Source: Tigriopus japonicus
Lineage: Eukaryota > Arthropoda > Copepoda > Harpacticoida > Harpacticidae
DNA: 64,000 nucleotides
Assembly: GCA_010645155.1 (NCBI GenBank)
Contig: JAAGOF010000287.1
Location: forward strand, 295,894-359,893
Direction of reading: 5' to 3'
The notes under the pieces are model-generated. The model did no database searches and had not been told where the DNA came from. It saw only the letters and a list, made by a program, of their open reading frames with translations. Of the stretch, positions 1-11,403 are shown in pieces. Position 1 is the first letter of the stretch, and every line of letters starts with the position of its first letter. The position numbers and the translations under genes were made by a program.

Positions 1-702
1 ACACTCAATTTTGGAATTGAACCCGATTCATCTTTTCTTCATTTTTGAAGCCTATTGCGGAAAGTTTTGTCAACCTAGAGACGCAAAAGAAATTTGTTTA
101 ACAAAAGTGTCGGTCACTCAACCTTTACCTTTAGTGCATTGCCTCTTCGTATTCTAGCTTTGCGGAACTTTCGATAAAATCGTCTGTCACTCAACCTCTT
201 CTCGCCCCAACATTTTACCGTTATTAAGGATCAACTGATCACACCAACAATCTTTTATTACCAAGAAATGAGAACGATGGTTTACAACTGGAACAGCCCC
301 TCGGATTTTATGGCGTTTGTGTTGCTTCAGGTTCTTGGCCGTCAATCTTGAGACGATCGTTGTTCGAATTTAATTTGTGCCACAGGGCTTTGAATTTTCT
401 CCCCCATGGAAGATGATCTCTTAGGTGTTGGGGAATCGAAACGGGAATACTCAATAATTGTCGAAAAAAGATCTGCCTCTCTCAGTCAGACCGCAATTAG
501 TTATCTCGCCGTTCATCCAATGAGCGTTCTTCTCTGTCCAAACTGTTACAATCTCGAGGGGTTGACCAACATTTGAGTTATCTCTATCTCGGAGATCAGA
601 TTCGAACCCCAAGAAAGTGAAAGTACAGAAGGATCCCCACTCAATCCTACCCAGAATTGTTCTTTTGCCGTCTAGTTGTGAATCTAAATCTCAAGAGTCA
701 GC
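1..702. other. Upstream non-coding region of the variable-exon cluster
   Basis: No open reading frame with coding character is visible. Two copies of a GTCGGTCACTCAACCT-type repeat lie at 109-124 and 182-197, matching the denser array at 1767-2056. The last 100 bases probably hold the promoter of V1: the stretch 610-625 (AAGAAAGTGAAAGT) and the leader around 668-700 resemble the DNA upstream of V4 (4729-4745 and 4805-4840). The cluster may extend to the left beyond the window. Confidence 0.4.
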
Positions 703-1015
703 ATGTCTTTTGCCAAGGAAGATTTTTATAGTGACTATGACAGTGGTTCAACACTGTCTAAGGTGCCATATGAATCCTCGAAAAGAGTAGATAATGTGGG
801 TGCACTTAGTGGTTATGGCCATTCTGGTTACGGGCAATCCGGATATGGTGGTTCTTATAAACAAGAGTGTTGTCCAATTGTCATAGACAAACTCTGTTTA
901 CTTGCCATCTTATTCGGAGTGGTTGGTGCCACTTTTTTCCTCAATCAAGTGATCCTTATGACTACATTCACTCGCAAACGGAAAAGAAGCCTTTTTAGTG
1001 ACATCTTTTGGATTG
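703..1015 (+). CDS. Variable first exon V1: Gly/Tyr-rich CCP-type membrane module
   Basis: Encodes 104 residues from ATG 703. Residues 1-55 are polar with GYGHSGYG repeats (about 36-50). A CC-P motif follows (56-58), then a hydrophobic helix (about 64-86) ending in a Met, and a polybasic RKRKR (91-95) followed by S. Translation could run on to 1056, but GATTG|GTAAG at 1015/1016 is a strong donor in phase 1, leaving G to form GGT (Gly) with C1 at 29432. No signal peptide is seen. The protein and its upstream DNA are closest to V4, pointing to a recent duplication. The function is unknown; membrane insertion is inferred from hydrophobicity. Confidence 0.8.
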
Positions 1016-1761
1016 GTAAGATCATCTTGAAACCACTTGAAAGTCAAAAAAACTAGTGTTTGATTTAGGAGCGGGTAACAATATGTCTTACTTGTACCCA
1101 CTTCGTTCTTGAATCCTTTCGTCAGAAGTGAGGGAAGGAGCACGTTTACCCAAACAAACTCCTTTGCTGATTTCTCCAAGTCCCGTTACAAACAAAAGGT
1201 GTTTGGAGGACTCAGAGCAGATCGTAAAAGAGGTTGTCAAGGCGAGAGGATAACTTGCTAAAGCATCTGCTTGCCTGGATTGCCGTTGCTTCAGGCACAT
1301 TTATCGAGTCCCGTTGTTTTTTCGGACTTTGCACGTCTTGTTAGCGACCATTGTTTCTTGACAGGTTATGGGGAGGCGTTAGTCCCCTAAAAATTTCTCC
1401 TTCTTGTAAACGACCATTTCAGATGGAACCCTTGAAAGGGATAAGTAGGCTCAGTAATATTTTCAAGGACTGACGGAAGTTTGTTTCATTGAATGGATGA
1501 TGTGCACCATCCAACCATTTTTGCTATTTAACTTTCAATCAATGACTTGAAGCGGAAATACCCTTTTTTGAGGGATAAAAGGAAACTAATGGCTTGCAAT
1601 TTATCATGTAGCTTGCTATAATGTACGAACATAGCTATCTTTTCAAAATCCTGCGTAAGGTTACTGTAAGCTTCTTAGGAAATTTTGCATTTAATTGTAA
1701 TTTGCATTATTTTGTCGTTCGTAAAAACGGTAAAAACCCTCTCCTGCGCAAGTTTTACACG

Positions 1762-2056
1762 CAAATGTCGGTCACTCAACCTTCTAAGAAAAGGGCGCAA
1801 GCTACTCTGCTTGTGTCGGTCACTCAACCTTATTTGGCTTTTTCGCGAAACTCTCGTCCAAAAGTCGGTTGCTCAACGTAGAGTCCGAGAGATTCTTTAG
1901 CTCAACCTAAATTGCACGAAACGCAAGCTTTCAGTGAACATGTCGGTCACGCAACCTTGTTCGGAAAGAGCGCAAATTTTCCCTGTATTTTGTCGGTCAC
2001 TCAACCTTCGACGCAGGTTGCGCAAATTTTCTATGAAAATGTCGGTCACGCAACCT
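1762..2056. repeat. About 50-bp minisatellite with GTCGGTCACTCAACCT core
   Basis: Core copies start at 1767, 1815, 1864 (degenerate), 1942, 1992 and 2041, so the spacing is 48-50 bp except for one 78-bp step. Each core is commonly followed by a GCGCAA-T-rich stretch. Degenerate cores continue at about 2140, 2235 and 2330, and two more lie at 109 and 182 upstream of V1. No reading frame is conserved across the units. The array separates V1 from V2; a role as boundary or regulatory DNA is speculation. Confidence 0.75.
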
Positions 2057-2569
2057 TACTCGGAAAATGTTAAAGTTTTTCGTATTTTTGTTATTCATTA
2101 AATATAATTTGGATGAATTAGTGCCTTTTGACATTTTTTGTCGGTCCAAGTGCTCGGTTCCTATTTTCTGTTTCATATAACTATTTTTTAGAAGAAGTCT
2201 ATCACTTAAGCTCATTTGTATAATGAATAAGTTTTGTCGGTTACCCGACTTAATTTGGCAAAACACAAGTATACAATTACTATATCGGGTTACTTTATCT
2301 TGATACAACGCAATTCGATCTCCGTGAATGTCAGACACGCAACCTTTGGACATTGATCGTCCTAGATTTGAGAGCAATGGATAGATGCTTGATTGGAGTG
2401 GCATCCTCTGAAGTACGGATCATGATCAAAAATATTACTTCTAATTTGAAATGGATATGGTTGACTTGATGGCTTGTCATAAATGATGGGATCTTACTTT
2501 CATGCCAAAATTCAAATCAGTTCAGTTTAGATCTCAACAAGACACGACATCGTTTCCAATGTGCTAGCT

Positions 2570-3140
2570 ATGAATAATAAAACCGTGTACAGACACTTCA
2601 AAAAGGCCTCGGAAATCAGAGGCCTTGGTCGAATCGACCAACCTGAAGTGAATTTACCCGATTTTAGTGAGGTGTCAGTGGAAAACATTCAAAATTTGAT
2701 CAAGACCTCTTCATCCATAAAGTCTAAAGACTCGGCATCCATTCGAAGCAGTCCTCAAATGTATTATCACACAAAGTGGGATCCAGACGAGTATTCAGAT
2801 TACTATTACGACGCAAATAGCTTGAGCTCAAAATATCCAGTGGCGCCCCCTTTCCAGCAATTTGAGCCAAAGGGGAATGTTTACTCCAATCGCCGAGTCA
2901 CCTATGATTATGACTATGAAGATTACTTCCACGGCTATTCCAGCACTGGTTCCAAAGACTTTCCAAAGTGCTGCCCTTCTGTGTTGGCCACCAAGTCACT
3001 TTTTGCCATATTTGCGGTTATGGCTGCGGCTGCTTACTTCCTAAACATTGTCATAACTATGAATTTGCCACGCCGAAGACGGAAAAGGCATGCAATCTTC
3101 TCATCCAGCCAATTATCTTTCTTCCATTTCTTTTGGTCAG
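2570..3140 (+). CDS. Variable first exon V2: long acidic-Tyr ectodomain membrane module
   Basis: Encodes 190 residues from ATG 2570. The frame opens slightly upstream at a GTG, but ATG is the natural start. The N-terminal 150 residues are polar, with clusters of Tyr and Asp/Glu (YSDYYYD and YDYDYEDYF types) like tyrosine-sulfation sites. The membrane module is KCCPSVL, an Ala-rich helix, then PRRRRKR followed by H. The donor TCAG|GTACG at 3140/3141 is phase 1. V2 is more diverged from V1 than V4 is. Function unknown. Confidence 0.75.
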
Positions 3141-3602
3141 GTACGACGACATCAACGTTACTTTAGAGCCATTAGCGATTTAAATCAAGGCGACGAATGA
3201 TGCAAGGAACAGTTAGCTAGCTAGTGTAGGATCATATCCCGCTCAAATACGTCTGTAATGGGCATTGAAGTGATGTTGTTCATGGGTGCGAATCGCAACT
3301 TTTCAATCCATGACGACGTTCTAGGGCTCAAGAGGCACCCTCAAAGCGCAACATTTCGAGAACTCGCCATTATCAGCTGCAACGCTATGATGGATGGTCG
3401 TGAGTCGTTCTCCCGTTTTCCCCGTTGGTTTGACAAGTTTACTGTATTGAGAGAAGCAAAGGAGGCTCGCATGTGAGTGAATTGGAGAGTCGTAGAAGCG
3501 TGGCAGCAGTCTCCGTGACAAGAGCTCACCACCTTTCGTTCGCGGAAAAGAGAAATTGTCTGAAATGTGTGCTGACAAATTGTTGTGTCTTTTGACGTTA
3601 TA

Positions 3603-4446
3603 ATGCGAACGATACCTACGAGTTTCATCCAACAAAGTGTCCCTGGTTCATATTACCCCCGGTCAAACTTGAGTTTAGGGGATTTGGCAGACTCCAAAGA
3701 GGATCAATCGATCTATCAAGAGTTTTACGGACCGAATTATAAGCACCGGACACGTGAAGTGAGCTTCCCACGTTCTAATGTGGCCAAATCAGCTGATTTT
3801 CCTGAGGCAAATAGTGACTTTGCTAGTAACTCATTGAACTTTGGGGAAAAGGACACACGGTCTTATCATAATGGAGTGAAGGACTCGATCCAAGCCCGAG
3901 TCAATCCATCCGGTCATCGTGGGTATTCATATCTAGTTGAGGACCCTGAACCTAAGATTTATGGTCATAAACAGGCCTGGCATTACGATTCAAGTGAGCG
4001 GCGTCAGGAAAGTTCTCCTCATCGGAGACCTGATTATAAACGGAAACACAAGTATCAAAACCGCCATCAATCAAATGGCCAACACCATCGATCAAATGGC
4101 TTCCATCGCCATCGGCCAGATAGATTTTCCAAACACCGACCAAGTTACAAACGTGATCGACTTCCGGGGTCTGAAGGGGGTTACTCAAGAAGGCCTCCAA
4201 ACACTAACAGACGACTGGATTATGAGCAACATTATGGGCAGTTTGGTTCAGGACACAAAAGTAAACATTGTTGCCAAAAAGTGTTCGAAACAGAATGGTT
4301 TCTGGCGTTATTGGCCGTTATTGGGGTGGGTACCATCATCGTTGCCCGTGCAATAGCAGCCAATCTAAGGAAGAAGCGATCCTTCAACACTTTTGATTGG
4401 TGCCTTCAGGGCTGTGATTTCTCCCTCACGGAATATGTGCTTTCAG
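3603..4446 (+). CDS. Variable first exon V3: long His/Arg/Ser-rich divergent module
   Basis: Encodes 281 residues from ATG 3603, the longest CCP-group exon. The first 220 residues are strongly polar, with a His/Arg/Asn/Ser-rich tract (HRRPDYKRKHKYQNRHQS type) around residues 140-205. The module is HCCQKVFETEW, a helix with IGVGTIIVA, then only LRKKR followed by S. CCP is changed to CCQ and the polybasic stretch is short, so this is the most aberrant member of the 5' group. The exon end TTTCAG|GTAAAG at 4446/4447 keeps phase 1, arguing that it is still used. Confidence 0.7.
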
Positions 4447-4841
4447 GTAAAGGAAAACTGATGGAATATAACACTTGCCTAGGTTCTTGGAGTCCACTCT
4501 TCCAATATGATGTTAATTGTCGTCTACAGTTTCAAAATCGTGTTCAATGGCAACACGATAAGTTTGTCAGCGGTTTTACTTCCCCTACCTAAGGGACAAG
4601 ATTCTCTCTGATATTCTCGTCACAATCTTTAGCTGGTATAGATTGTATCAGCATAGGCTGTCGTTAGAATGACGACAATTTGGGATGTCTCCCTACCTCA
4701 GAGGTTTTGGGAGAACATATTCAATCCTAGAGAAAGTGGAAATATGACATCCCTTCGATGTTGTAAAACCTCAAACTATCTCTGTCCAGCCAACATCCTT
4801 TTGATGTCGTCTAGTTGTGAAGGCTAACTTCCAGAGCAAAC

Positions 4842-5154
4842 ATGTCTTTGTCAAAGACATCTTTATATAGTGACTATGAAAAAGATTCACTGCGATCATT
4901 CGTGCCATATCAGGCTTCAAAACGATCCGACACTTCTGCGGCATTAAGTGGGTATGGACACTCTGGATATGGGCATTCCGGATATGGAGACTCTTACAAA
5001 GAAGAGTGTTGTCCACTAGTGATTGATACGTTGTGTTTGATCGCTATTATAGCTTCAACACTTGCAGCCTCTGCATTTCTAAATCGAGTGATCCAAAGGA
5101 CTGATTTGATTAACGGAAGGAAAAAAAGAGACTTACCTTCCATCGTCATGAGCG
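4842..5154 (+). CDS. Variable first exon V4: GYGHSGYG/CCP membrane module
   Basis: Encodes 104 residues, exactly the length of V1, from ATG 4842. The opening MSLSKTSLYSDYE parallels MSFAKEDFYSDYD of V1. GYGHSGYGHSGYG repeats precede EECCPLVIDTLC, a helix containing AIIASTLAASAFLN, and NGRKKR followed by D. The donor AGCG|GTAAGC at 5154/5155 is phase 1. The DNA before the ATG (4729-4841) shares an AGAGAAAGTGGAA-like stretch and the GTCTAGTTGTGAA leader with V1, so promoter and exon were duplicated together. Confidence 0.8.
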
Positions 5155-5730
5155 GTAAGCGTTGGTTTAATTGCTTACCCTTCGATCAAGAAGTCTTTTT
5201 AACACCACCGACTTCGGCCAAAGTGAAGCTTCAAAACGAAGCGAAACAATAATTTCACGGGAAAAAGACTAAACCTAACTTAAGCCCTTTTTGATGGGAC
5301 AAAGACCAAACCGTTTATCACTAGCTCAAACTAGTTAAATAAATATTTGAACAGAATTGCATGTTAACAACAAGTTACTCCTACTGTTGTTTTTTTTAAG
5401 CTTAAACTGTAAGCCGTTGTCTCTAGCGTCAATAAGACGTGTTCATATCCTCTGATATTCGCAAGCGGTCTTATGAGTTCAGCTTTTTAATGAGTCCATT
5501 TGGATAAGTAGGCTTCAAGCTCATTTGTTATACTGTATCTTGGTCGCACATCGAATTTACCTTCAGGCTGAAAGAGTGCACTTTTTCTAGACCAGGCACA
5601 AAGGGCAGGCAAGGCTGCTCTCAACTACCGTTTCGTCATCGAGGTATGGTTGCAAATTTTGGGGGAGCATTGGCAGAACAGTTTGTGTGCTTCACTAGTC
5701 AACACTTCCCGGTGAAACAGAGTTCAAACC

Positions 5731-6073
5731 ATGGATACCATAAACAAATTGGCATCCAATGTGCACAACCAGTACCTAGCATATCCACAGGAAGTGTCCA
5801 GAGGGTACGGAGACGATTATGTCACTGGTCCAGCCAAATCGGACGCCTATGGTGCTCTAAGTGGTTACGGATATGGTCACTCGGGATATGGGCATTCTGG
5901 ACATGGCGGAGGCTCATATAAGGAAAAGTGTTGTCCCTTGGTCATAGACACCTTGTGTGTGCTCGCTATCTTGGGCGCAATTGCTGCTGCCACTTTGTTT
6001 CTAAACCCACTGATTGTGATGAATTTAGGGAAACGGCGAAGGAGAAGAGACCTAACCTCGAGTCTGTTTAACG
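5731..6073 (+). CDS. Variable first exon V5: GYGHSGYG/CCP membrane module
   Basis: Encodes 114 residues from ATG 5731. Residues about 40-65 are Gly/Tyr/His-rich, then KCCPLVIDTLC, a strongly hydrophobic helix (LAILGAIAAATLFLN), MNLGKRRRRR followed by D, and a short tail ending in LFN. The donor ACG|GTGAGA at 6073/6074 is phase 1. Reading through would add about 58 unrelated residues, which I treat as intron. Function unknown. Confidence 0.8.
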
Positions 6074-6924
6074 GTGAGAGTTCATTTGTTCCTACGATTC
6101 CCGTTGTGTACAAGGAGGATTACCGTTTATCTAGATCAATTGGCCTCAAGGGTAACGGATACTACAGGAAAGAGTTCACATCTATTCAAATGCGTAGGAT
6201 TTTCTTCCCGTGGGCAAAAGAAAGATTGAAGAGGTGTCTGCTCTTTTAAAGAGTCAGGAACGGGATGTTGCCAGACTACAGTATGTTATCTTCTTGAGAC
6301 AACAATATGATATATGAGTTAATTAACTCCATAAAAATCCATTGGGGACGTAATGAAGTCTCCACAGCAGTGCAGAGAGTGAAATTGGATTTATCAGATG
6401 ATTGATGTTTATGAAGCCGACAAAACCTTATCAATTGGTGACTAGAAATGGTGATAATGGCTAGTTTAGGGGATAATCAGAAAAGAGCTTTGTCAGGCAA
6501 GTCGTAAATCAAGAGTTAGACTAAACCGTGGTCCGTCAAGATGGATTTACATGATTTAATTCTCAAGAGACTAAAGTTTTAGAAAAAGGTTAAATCCACA
6601 ACATTAACAGCAGTCTTTATTACTAGCAGGTCGATAATTCTTTACTTTTGCAGTCTTGGTTTCTCCACAATTAGTCTATAAAATGTCCTATAACATATCA
6701 AACAAGAACATTGGTGTTCATGGTTATTCCGTTTTATTTCAGGTGAGTTAACGTTTCTGAACCTCGAAATGGATCAGTGAGTGGCAAACATTATTAGATA
6801 GCTGTCTATATTTGACATGTTTTTTCTCACGTCTCTGATTCTAAGATGAACTTCGGATAATTTGGTTGGAACTCAGTCGGTATAATGACATTAGCCAGTG
6901 AACATCTTTCATCAATATGAAGGC

Positions 6925-7216
6925 ATGGTTTTCGGTAAATCACCTTCAAAGTTGGTTTCACCGAGAAATATTCAAAGATTGAATGGCGTGTTGGACAGTT
7001 TTGGAGGGTTAAGTGGGTACGGTTATGAAGAGCATTGTTGTCCGTTAGTGATCGATCCCTTGTGCTTCATTATTATTTTGGGGTCGGTGGCCGCAGCCTC
7101 GTTGTTCTTGGGCAATCTTATTGATGTGGCCATATCCAAGAGAAGACGTAAACGTGCAGCAACAGCAAGCATGCAACTTTTGCCGAAGCTTTGGCTAGAT
7201 ATCCCGTTAGTTCTGG
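6925..7216 (+). CDS. Variable first exon V6: short CCP membrane module
   Basis: Encodes 97 residues from ATG 6925; the frame opens only about 30 bases earlier, after a TAG at 6892. The Gly/Tyr part is reduced to LSGYGY. HCCPLVIDPLC, a helix (IIILGSVAAASLFLG) and SKRRRKR followed by A complete the module. The donor CTGG|GTAAGC at 7216/7217 is phase 1. A poly-G/T tract at 7320-7336 follows in the spacer. Confidence 0.7.
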
Positions 7217-8599
7217 GTAAGCGAGACCTCAAGAAACTGTCTACCTTGTGGGAGGCTTCTTCCATGTGCTTTAGGTAGTGGATAGTTTTGTGATGCTTCT
7301 ATGTATAATCTCTGAGGTTTTTTTTTGGGGGGGGGGCGGACTTTTTAATACCGCTACAAGGAATGGGATTCCCTGTAAAGAGAGTGAATGATTAATATAG
7401 TTTATAAAATTACCGTGTATATGAAATTTGTTTTACCAATGAGTTACTGTTGGCAGATCTGTACAACGCTTGAATAGTGGGTTGGTCAGGAATAGTATCT
7501 TAAAATTTGTCCAATCCTGCATTAAATGTGGTTAGAGGATAACACTTCCATTGAAAAATGCATTCAAATTCGAGAGCATTGTGGTGAACTCCTGCAGTGG
7601 AATAAAAATCGATCAAGGTGGTTCGATGTGAAAAAAGAAAACACAGGTGGGCATCATAATTATGCTCAAATTCATAATCAGAAATGGAGCCAGTATAGTT
7701 CAAGATTTCGTGCATGTGAGATTTGCTACTCTCTACATAGTTTGAGAAGAACGCAGAGAACGCTTTGAAGCGCAAGATTAATGAGACATCTTGTGCGCGA
7801 TGGCAAACTAAAACCAAGAAATCTGCCTTCCAATACTGTAACAATATTTGCACAATATTTTCTAAAACGTCACTACTTTTATGTTTTCTGGAAATTTTGT
7901 GCTGTTTTACATTTGCATTCAAAATTTGTCTTTTTTTCTTACATATTTTTGCCATTTTCCTTCTTGTGTTGAATGGAGGGGCAAGGACCAAAAATTTCAT
8001 TCGCACACTCTTTTACTTTAGTGGCTCTATTTAGAACGTTGGTTTCAACCCAAGTCAAGAAGACAATGTCGTACTCGACAGCAGTTTTAGACTTTATTTT
8101 GTGCTTCTTTTTATGCACACATGAATTTATTACGAAAACTTTGGCAAAATAAGTTATTATTCAATCGTCAAGTTGAAACTTTGTTTATGAATAGAGAATG
8201 TTTACGGCGCTCACCTATGAATGTAATATTTTCCCGCAGTTCACGTTGAAAGCAAATCCTATTGATAATTACCTTCAGGTTTCGATGGATTCCAGGCGAG
8301 ATGTAGTTGATTGTTTTGATGTTTTTTGACTCCTGCAAGTGAAAGTAGAGGAGAAAGTAAAAACATTGCCGAATGCAATATGTGGTCGCACGTGTGAAGC
8401 TTTATCCTAGGCGTGTCCTCGTCCCTGAGAGTTTTATTTGCCGATTACTGGGAGCTTGTTAGTCGGCGATTCTTTCAGTCGTTTTCCAACATAATTTGTC
8501 GACTAGAGAAAGTAGATTCGTAGATCAGTCAGGTCTTTGTCCTCGATCAGGATAGTTCGCAAACGCCCTCAAAACTAGAATCTATTTTGAAGTGATATC
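7217..8599. other. Spacer between V6 and V7, no gene seen
   Basis: Several short overlapping frames lie at 7500-8030 on both strands, but none has a signal, a domain or the cluster's membrane module. T-rich stretches at 7920-7960 explain the hydrophobic-looking frame at 7765. The last 100 bases contain AGAGAAAGTAGATT at 8505, like the elements before V1 and V4, and are the likely V7 promoter. Confidence 0.4.
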
Positions 8600-9008
8600 A
8601 TGAGTCTCTTTAGTGTTGGTTCCAACCGTTACGAGTCCTACGCTTCCTATGATGACCTGGACTCTTATGGCAATGTCGGCCATAGTAACTTGGATGACTT
8701 GAGTGACTTGAGCTTGAACGAGTTGGATAAACTTCGGGATGAATTGGCGACCAGGAAATCTGATACAGCCGCAGCTCTGAGTGGTTATGGACATTCTGGC
8801 TACGGACATTCTGGCTATGGACACAGTACAAAGCATGGAGGTTACAAAGAAGAGTGTTGTCCACTTGTGATTGACACGTTGTGTTTGCTGGTTATTCTTG
8901 GGTCAATCATTGGTGCCGCCGCGTTTTTGAATCAAGTTATCCTTATGACCACTATTCCCCGAAGAAAGCGATCTGCTATGACAGGTCTTGGTGATCTACT
9001 TGAAAAAG
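8600..9008 (+). CDS. Variable first exon V7: GYGHSGYG/CCP membrane module
   Basis: Encodes 136 residues from ATG 8600. The first 55 residues are Asp/Leu/Ser-rich (DLSDLSLNELDKL type, possibly helical). Three GYGHS repeats follow, then EECCPLVIDTLC, a helix (VILGSIIGAAAFLN), IPRRKR followed by S, and a short tail ending LEK. The donor AAAAAG|GTAAAT at 9008/9009 is phase 1, only two codons before an in-frame stop, so the coding part ends close to the splice site. Confidence 0.8.
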
Positions 9009-9870
9009 GTAAATCGTGACACGGGAGTAATTATGTAGTTACTGACTTCAATTCACCTTCTTCGATTTTCGCTGAAAAGGTTTGAATTCATAGCTAACAG
9101 ATGCTGTTTTGAGTGATTTTGCGCCCCCAATAATTACTAGGCCTTTTAAACCAAAAAGGAATCAGTTTTGGATAGGTTTTTTTCCATTATCCCAATTCCA
9201 GGTAGTGCAAGGGAATCAAGGATGGTCTCAAAATTGATAATGTTTTTCATTAATCGTCAAATAAGGCAAGCCCCAACTATGCTTTGTGTGTACCTTTGAC
9301 TTCCGAAATTCGTGGATTGGAAGTTAATACGTCAACACCTACTTATGAATGATGCAAAACCTCTAAACAACTTGCGCCCTCTGGGTAAATAAAATCAGCT
9401 CAAGCTCTATTGGAAAACAACCGAAGGAATAGGAATTGTTTGCTAGAGGACCAAGGGCCGTTCTCATTGTTTTCTACACTTGTAATTGTCTTTTCACACA
9501 CGCGTTATTAGGAATGTAGGACGTCTCCTGAAACTCGTGTCTGTGGAACAGTTTTACGGTTAGCTTCTTTTGTCACCAGAAATAATTGATAACTTCGCCG
9601 ACAGGAAATTGATCCTTCTTGAGAATCTGGGCAAGCTTTTCGTTCATGTACTTTGCTGATAGGCAGCCGTTTCCACTTGGATGGTAGGACTGAGAGTGAT
9701 GCCTTTCGGTGTTCTTCAGTACCAAACGAGCAATCATTCTTGCCGAGCTAACTAGAGCCTATCCAGGGCATCTTGCGAAAATCTGAGCTCAGTCTTCTGT
9801 CTGGTTTGATTTGTGTCTCTCTCAAGTGTTCGTGTCCAAGTTTCGAAGTGACAACAATAGCAGAAAAGCA

Positions 9871-10318
9871 ATGACAACCTTCTATTCCGGGCATAAGCCC
9901 CCGGGAAAGGCCAAAAATCCCAGGAGTGACACGTACAGTGCGCCTACTCAAGGCTACGACTACTATGACCCAGACTATAATAATAGCCCGTACACAACGG
10001 CCTTAGTCAAAAGGACAAACAGCAGAAATTCCTACAGAGATACGACAGCTGTCCGATCAACGGATGGGTATGGTGCCAATTCGGACGGTAGTTTCAGTGG
10101 CTATGGACATGGTGGAGGTTATGGCCATGGCCATGGGCACAAGTGCTGCCCTCTTGTGATTGATGCCTTGTGTTTGGCTGCCATTTTGGGTGCTTTGGCC
10201 GGAGCCACATTATTTCTGGCCAATTTGATTGCCATGAGTTTGCGTAGGAGAAAGAGACGGGATCTCAATGTGATTGAGCCGTTTAATATGGTGCGCGTGT
10301 GGCAGATCATTTCCATAG
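9871..10318 (+). CDS. Variable first exon V8: GYGHGHG/CCP membrane module
   Basis: Encodes 149 residues from ATG 9871; the frame opens earlier without an ATG. The N-terminus contains YDYYDPDYNN and a GYGHGGGYGHGHGH tract just before KCCPLVIDALC. The helix AAILGALAGATLFL is nearly the same as in V10. The basic motif is RRRKRR followed by D. The donor CATAG|GTAAAA at 10318/10319 is phase 1. V8 and V10 are closest relatives though V9 lies between them. Confidence 0.8.
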
Positions 10319-11147
10319 GTAAAACCAAGGACATCTTAATTTCTCAGGACGAATTACAGAAATACAGCTTAAGGCCTGTCATTGTACTAAAATGAGAGGT
10401 TATTTCAAAGCAGTAAATGCTCCGTTGAATTTTCATTGTAGTAACTAGGCCTTAAGTGGTATTCTGTAATATATCCTTCGTTGAGTCATCCTTGGTAAAA
10501 CGAAGGCCAAAAGGTTTTTGATTTGAGAGTCGTTTTGTGTCTGGTAGAAAGTGTTGTTAGAGAGTTTTGCTCTTCGTTCTCACACGAATCAAACGGATTC
10601 ATTAACCGTTTCATGTTTTGCCATCTTATATGTAGGAGACTTGTTAATGGTTAGCCATTGTGGTTAATACAGAAAACGTGATTGCAACTTCTTCCAACCA
10701 AAAAACACCTCATATTGCGGGTTGCAAATCTGGCAGTTTGACGTCTGCTGAGAGCTTTGTTTTTGAGAAATGCACTCAAACCGTGATGAGAAACTATCCA
10801 TAAGAGTTTAGAAAAAGAGGGCACTAAAAGCTGCTAAAACCATTAGATTTAAGGGAGCCTACTTGTGGTTGGAGTATTTCTTGCTAGAAACGCAAGATGC
10901 AAAACTTAGGAGCCATGAGCAGGACCAAACAGATTTTCTTGTCATCGTATCTTTGAAAAGATGAGCAACCAAAAATTTCTCTCTGCAATTACGCTTGCAG
11001 ATCGCAAAAATAGCGAAAATTGGGACCCCGATATACGGCATTTAATTCCCCTCGAATTGTCCATCTTTCTTTATCGATCGATTTGCATATTCCTATCAGT
11101 TCTTGATTGTGATTCATTGAGAAAACATATCCGTGTCCCCCAATAAA

Positions 11148-11403
11148 ATGTATTCATCCTCTAGTGCTTATGGAGATCATGGCTATGGTGGTTATCACAG
11201 TAACAACTACGACGATTGCTGCCCCCTGGTGATCGATGAGCTAAGTTTGAAGACTGTTCTCGGCGCAACAGCCTTGGGGTCCCTCTTTCTATTCAACACG
11301 ATTTGTAGGAACATTGCTAATAACAGCAACTTTTTTGATTGTCTCCGGAACATTGGTCGACGACGAAGGAAACGGGATCTGACCAATGCGTCGCTTTTGA
11401 ATG
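11148..11403 (+). CDS. Variable first exon V9: short CCP membrane module
   Basis: Encodes 85 residues from ATG 11148. A short Ser/Tyr/Gly segment precedes DDCCPLVIDELS. The helix (TVLGATALGSLFLF) is followed by an unusual Asn/Cys-containing stretch before GRRRRKR and D. The exon ends AATG|GTTAGC at 11403/11404: phase is 1 as elsewhere, but GTTAGC is a weaker donor than the GTAAG/GTAGG of its neighbours. Usage may be low, or the exon may be decaying. Confidence 0.65.

Noticed and set aside
1762..2056. CRISPR-like array
   Set aside because: The spacing is regular, but the repeats are degenerate, the spacers are related to each other, and the DNA is eukaryotic. It is a minisatellite.
7500..8034. 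Overlapping frames on both strands, one hydrophobic
   Set aside because: T-rich DNA gives Phe/Leu-rich translation by chance; there is no basic motif, donor phase or similarity to other units.
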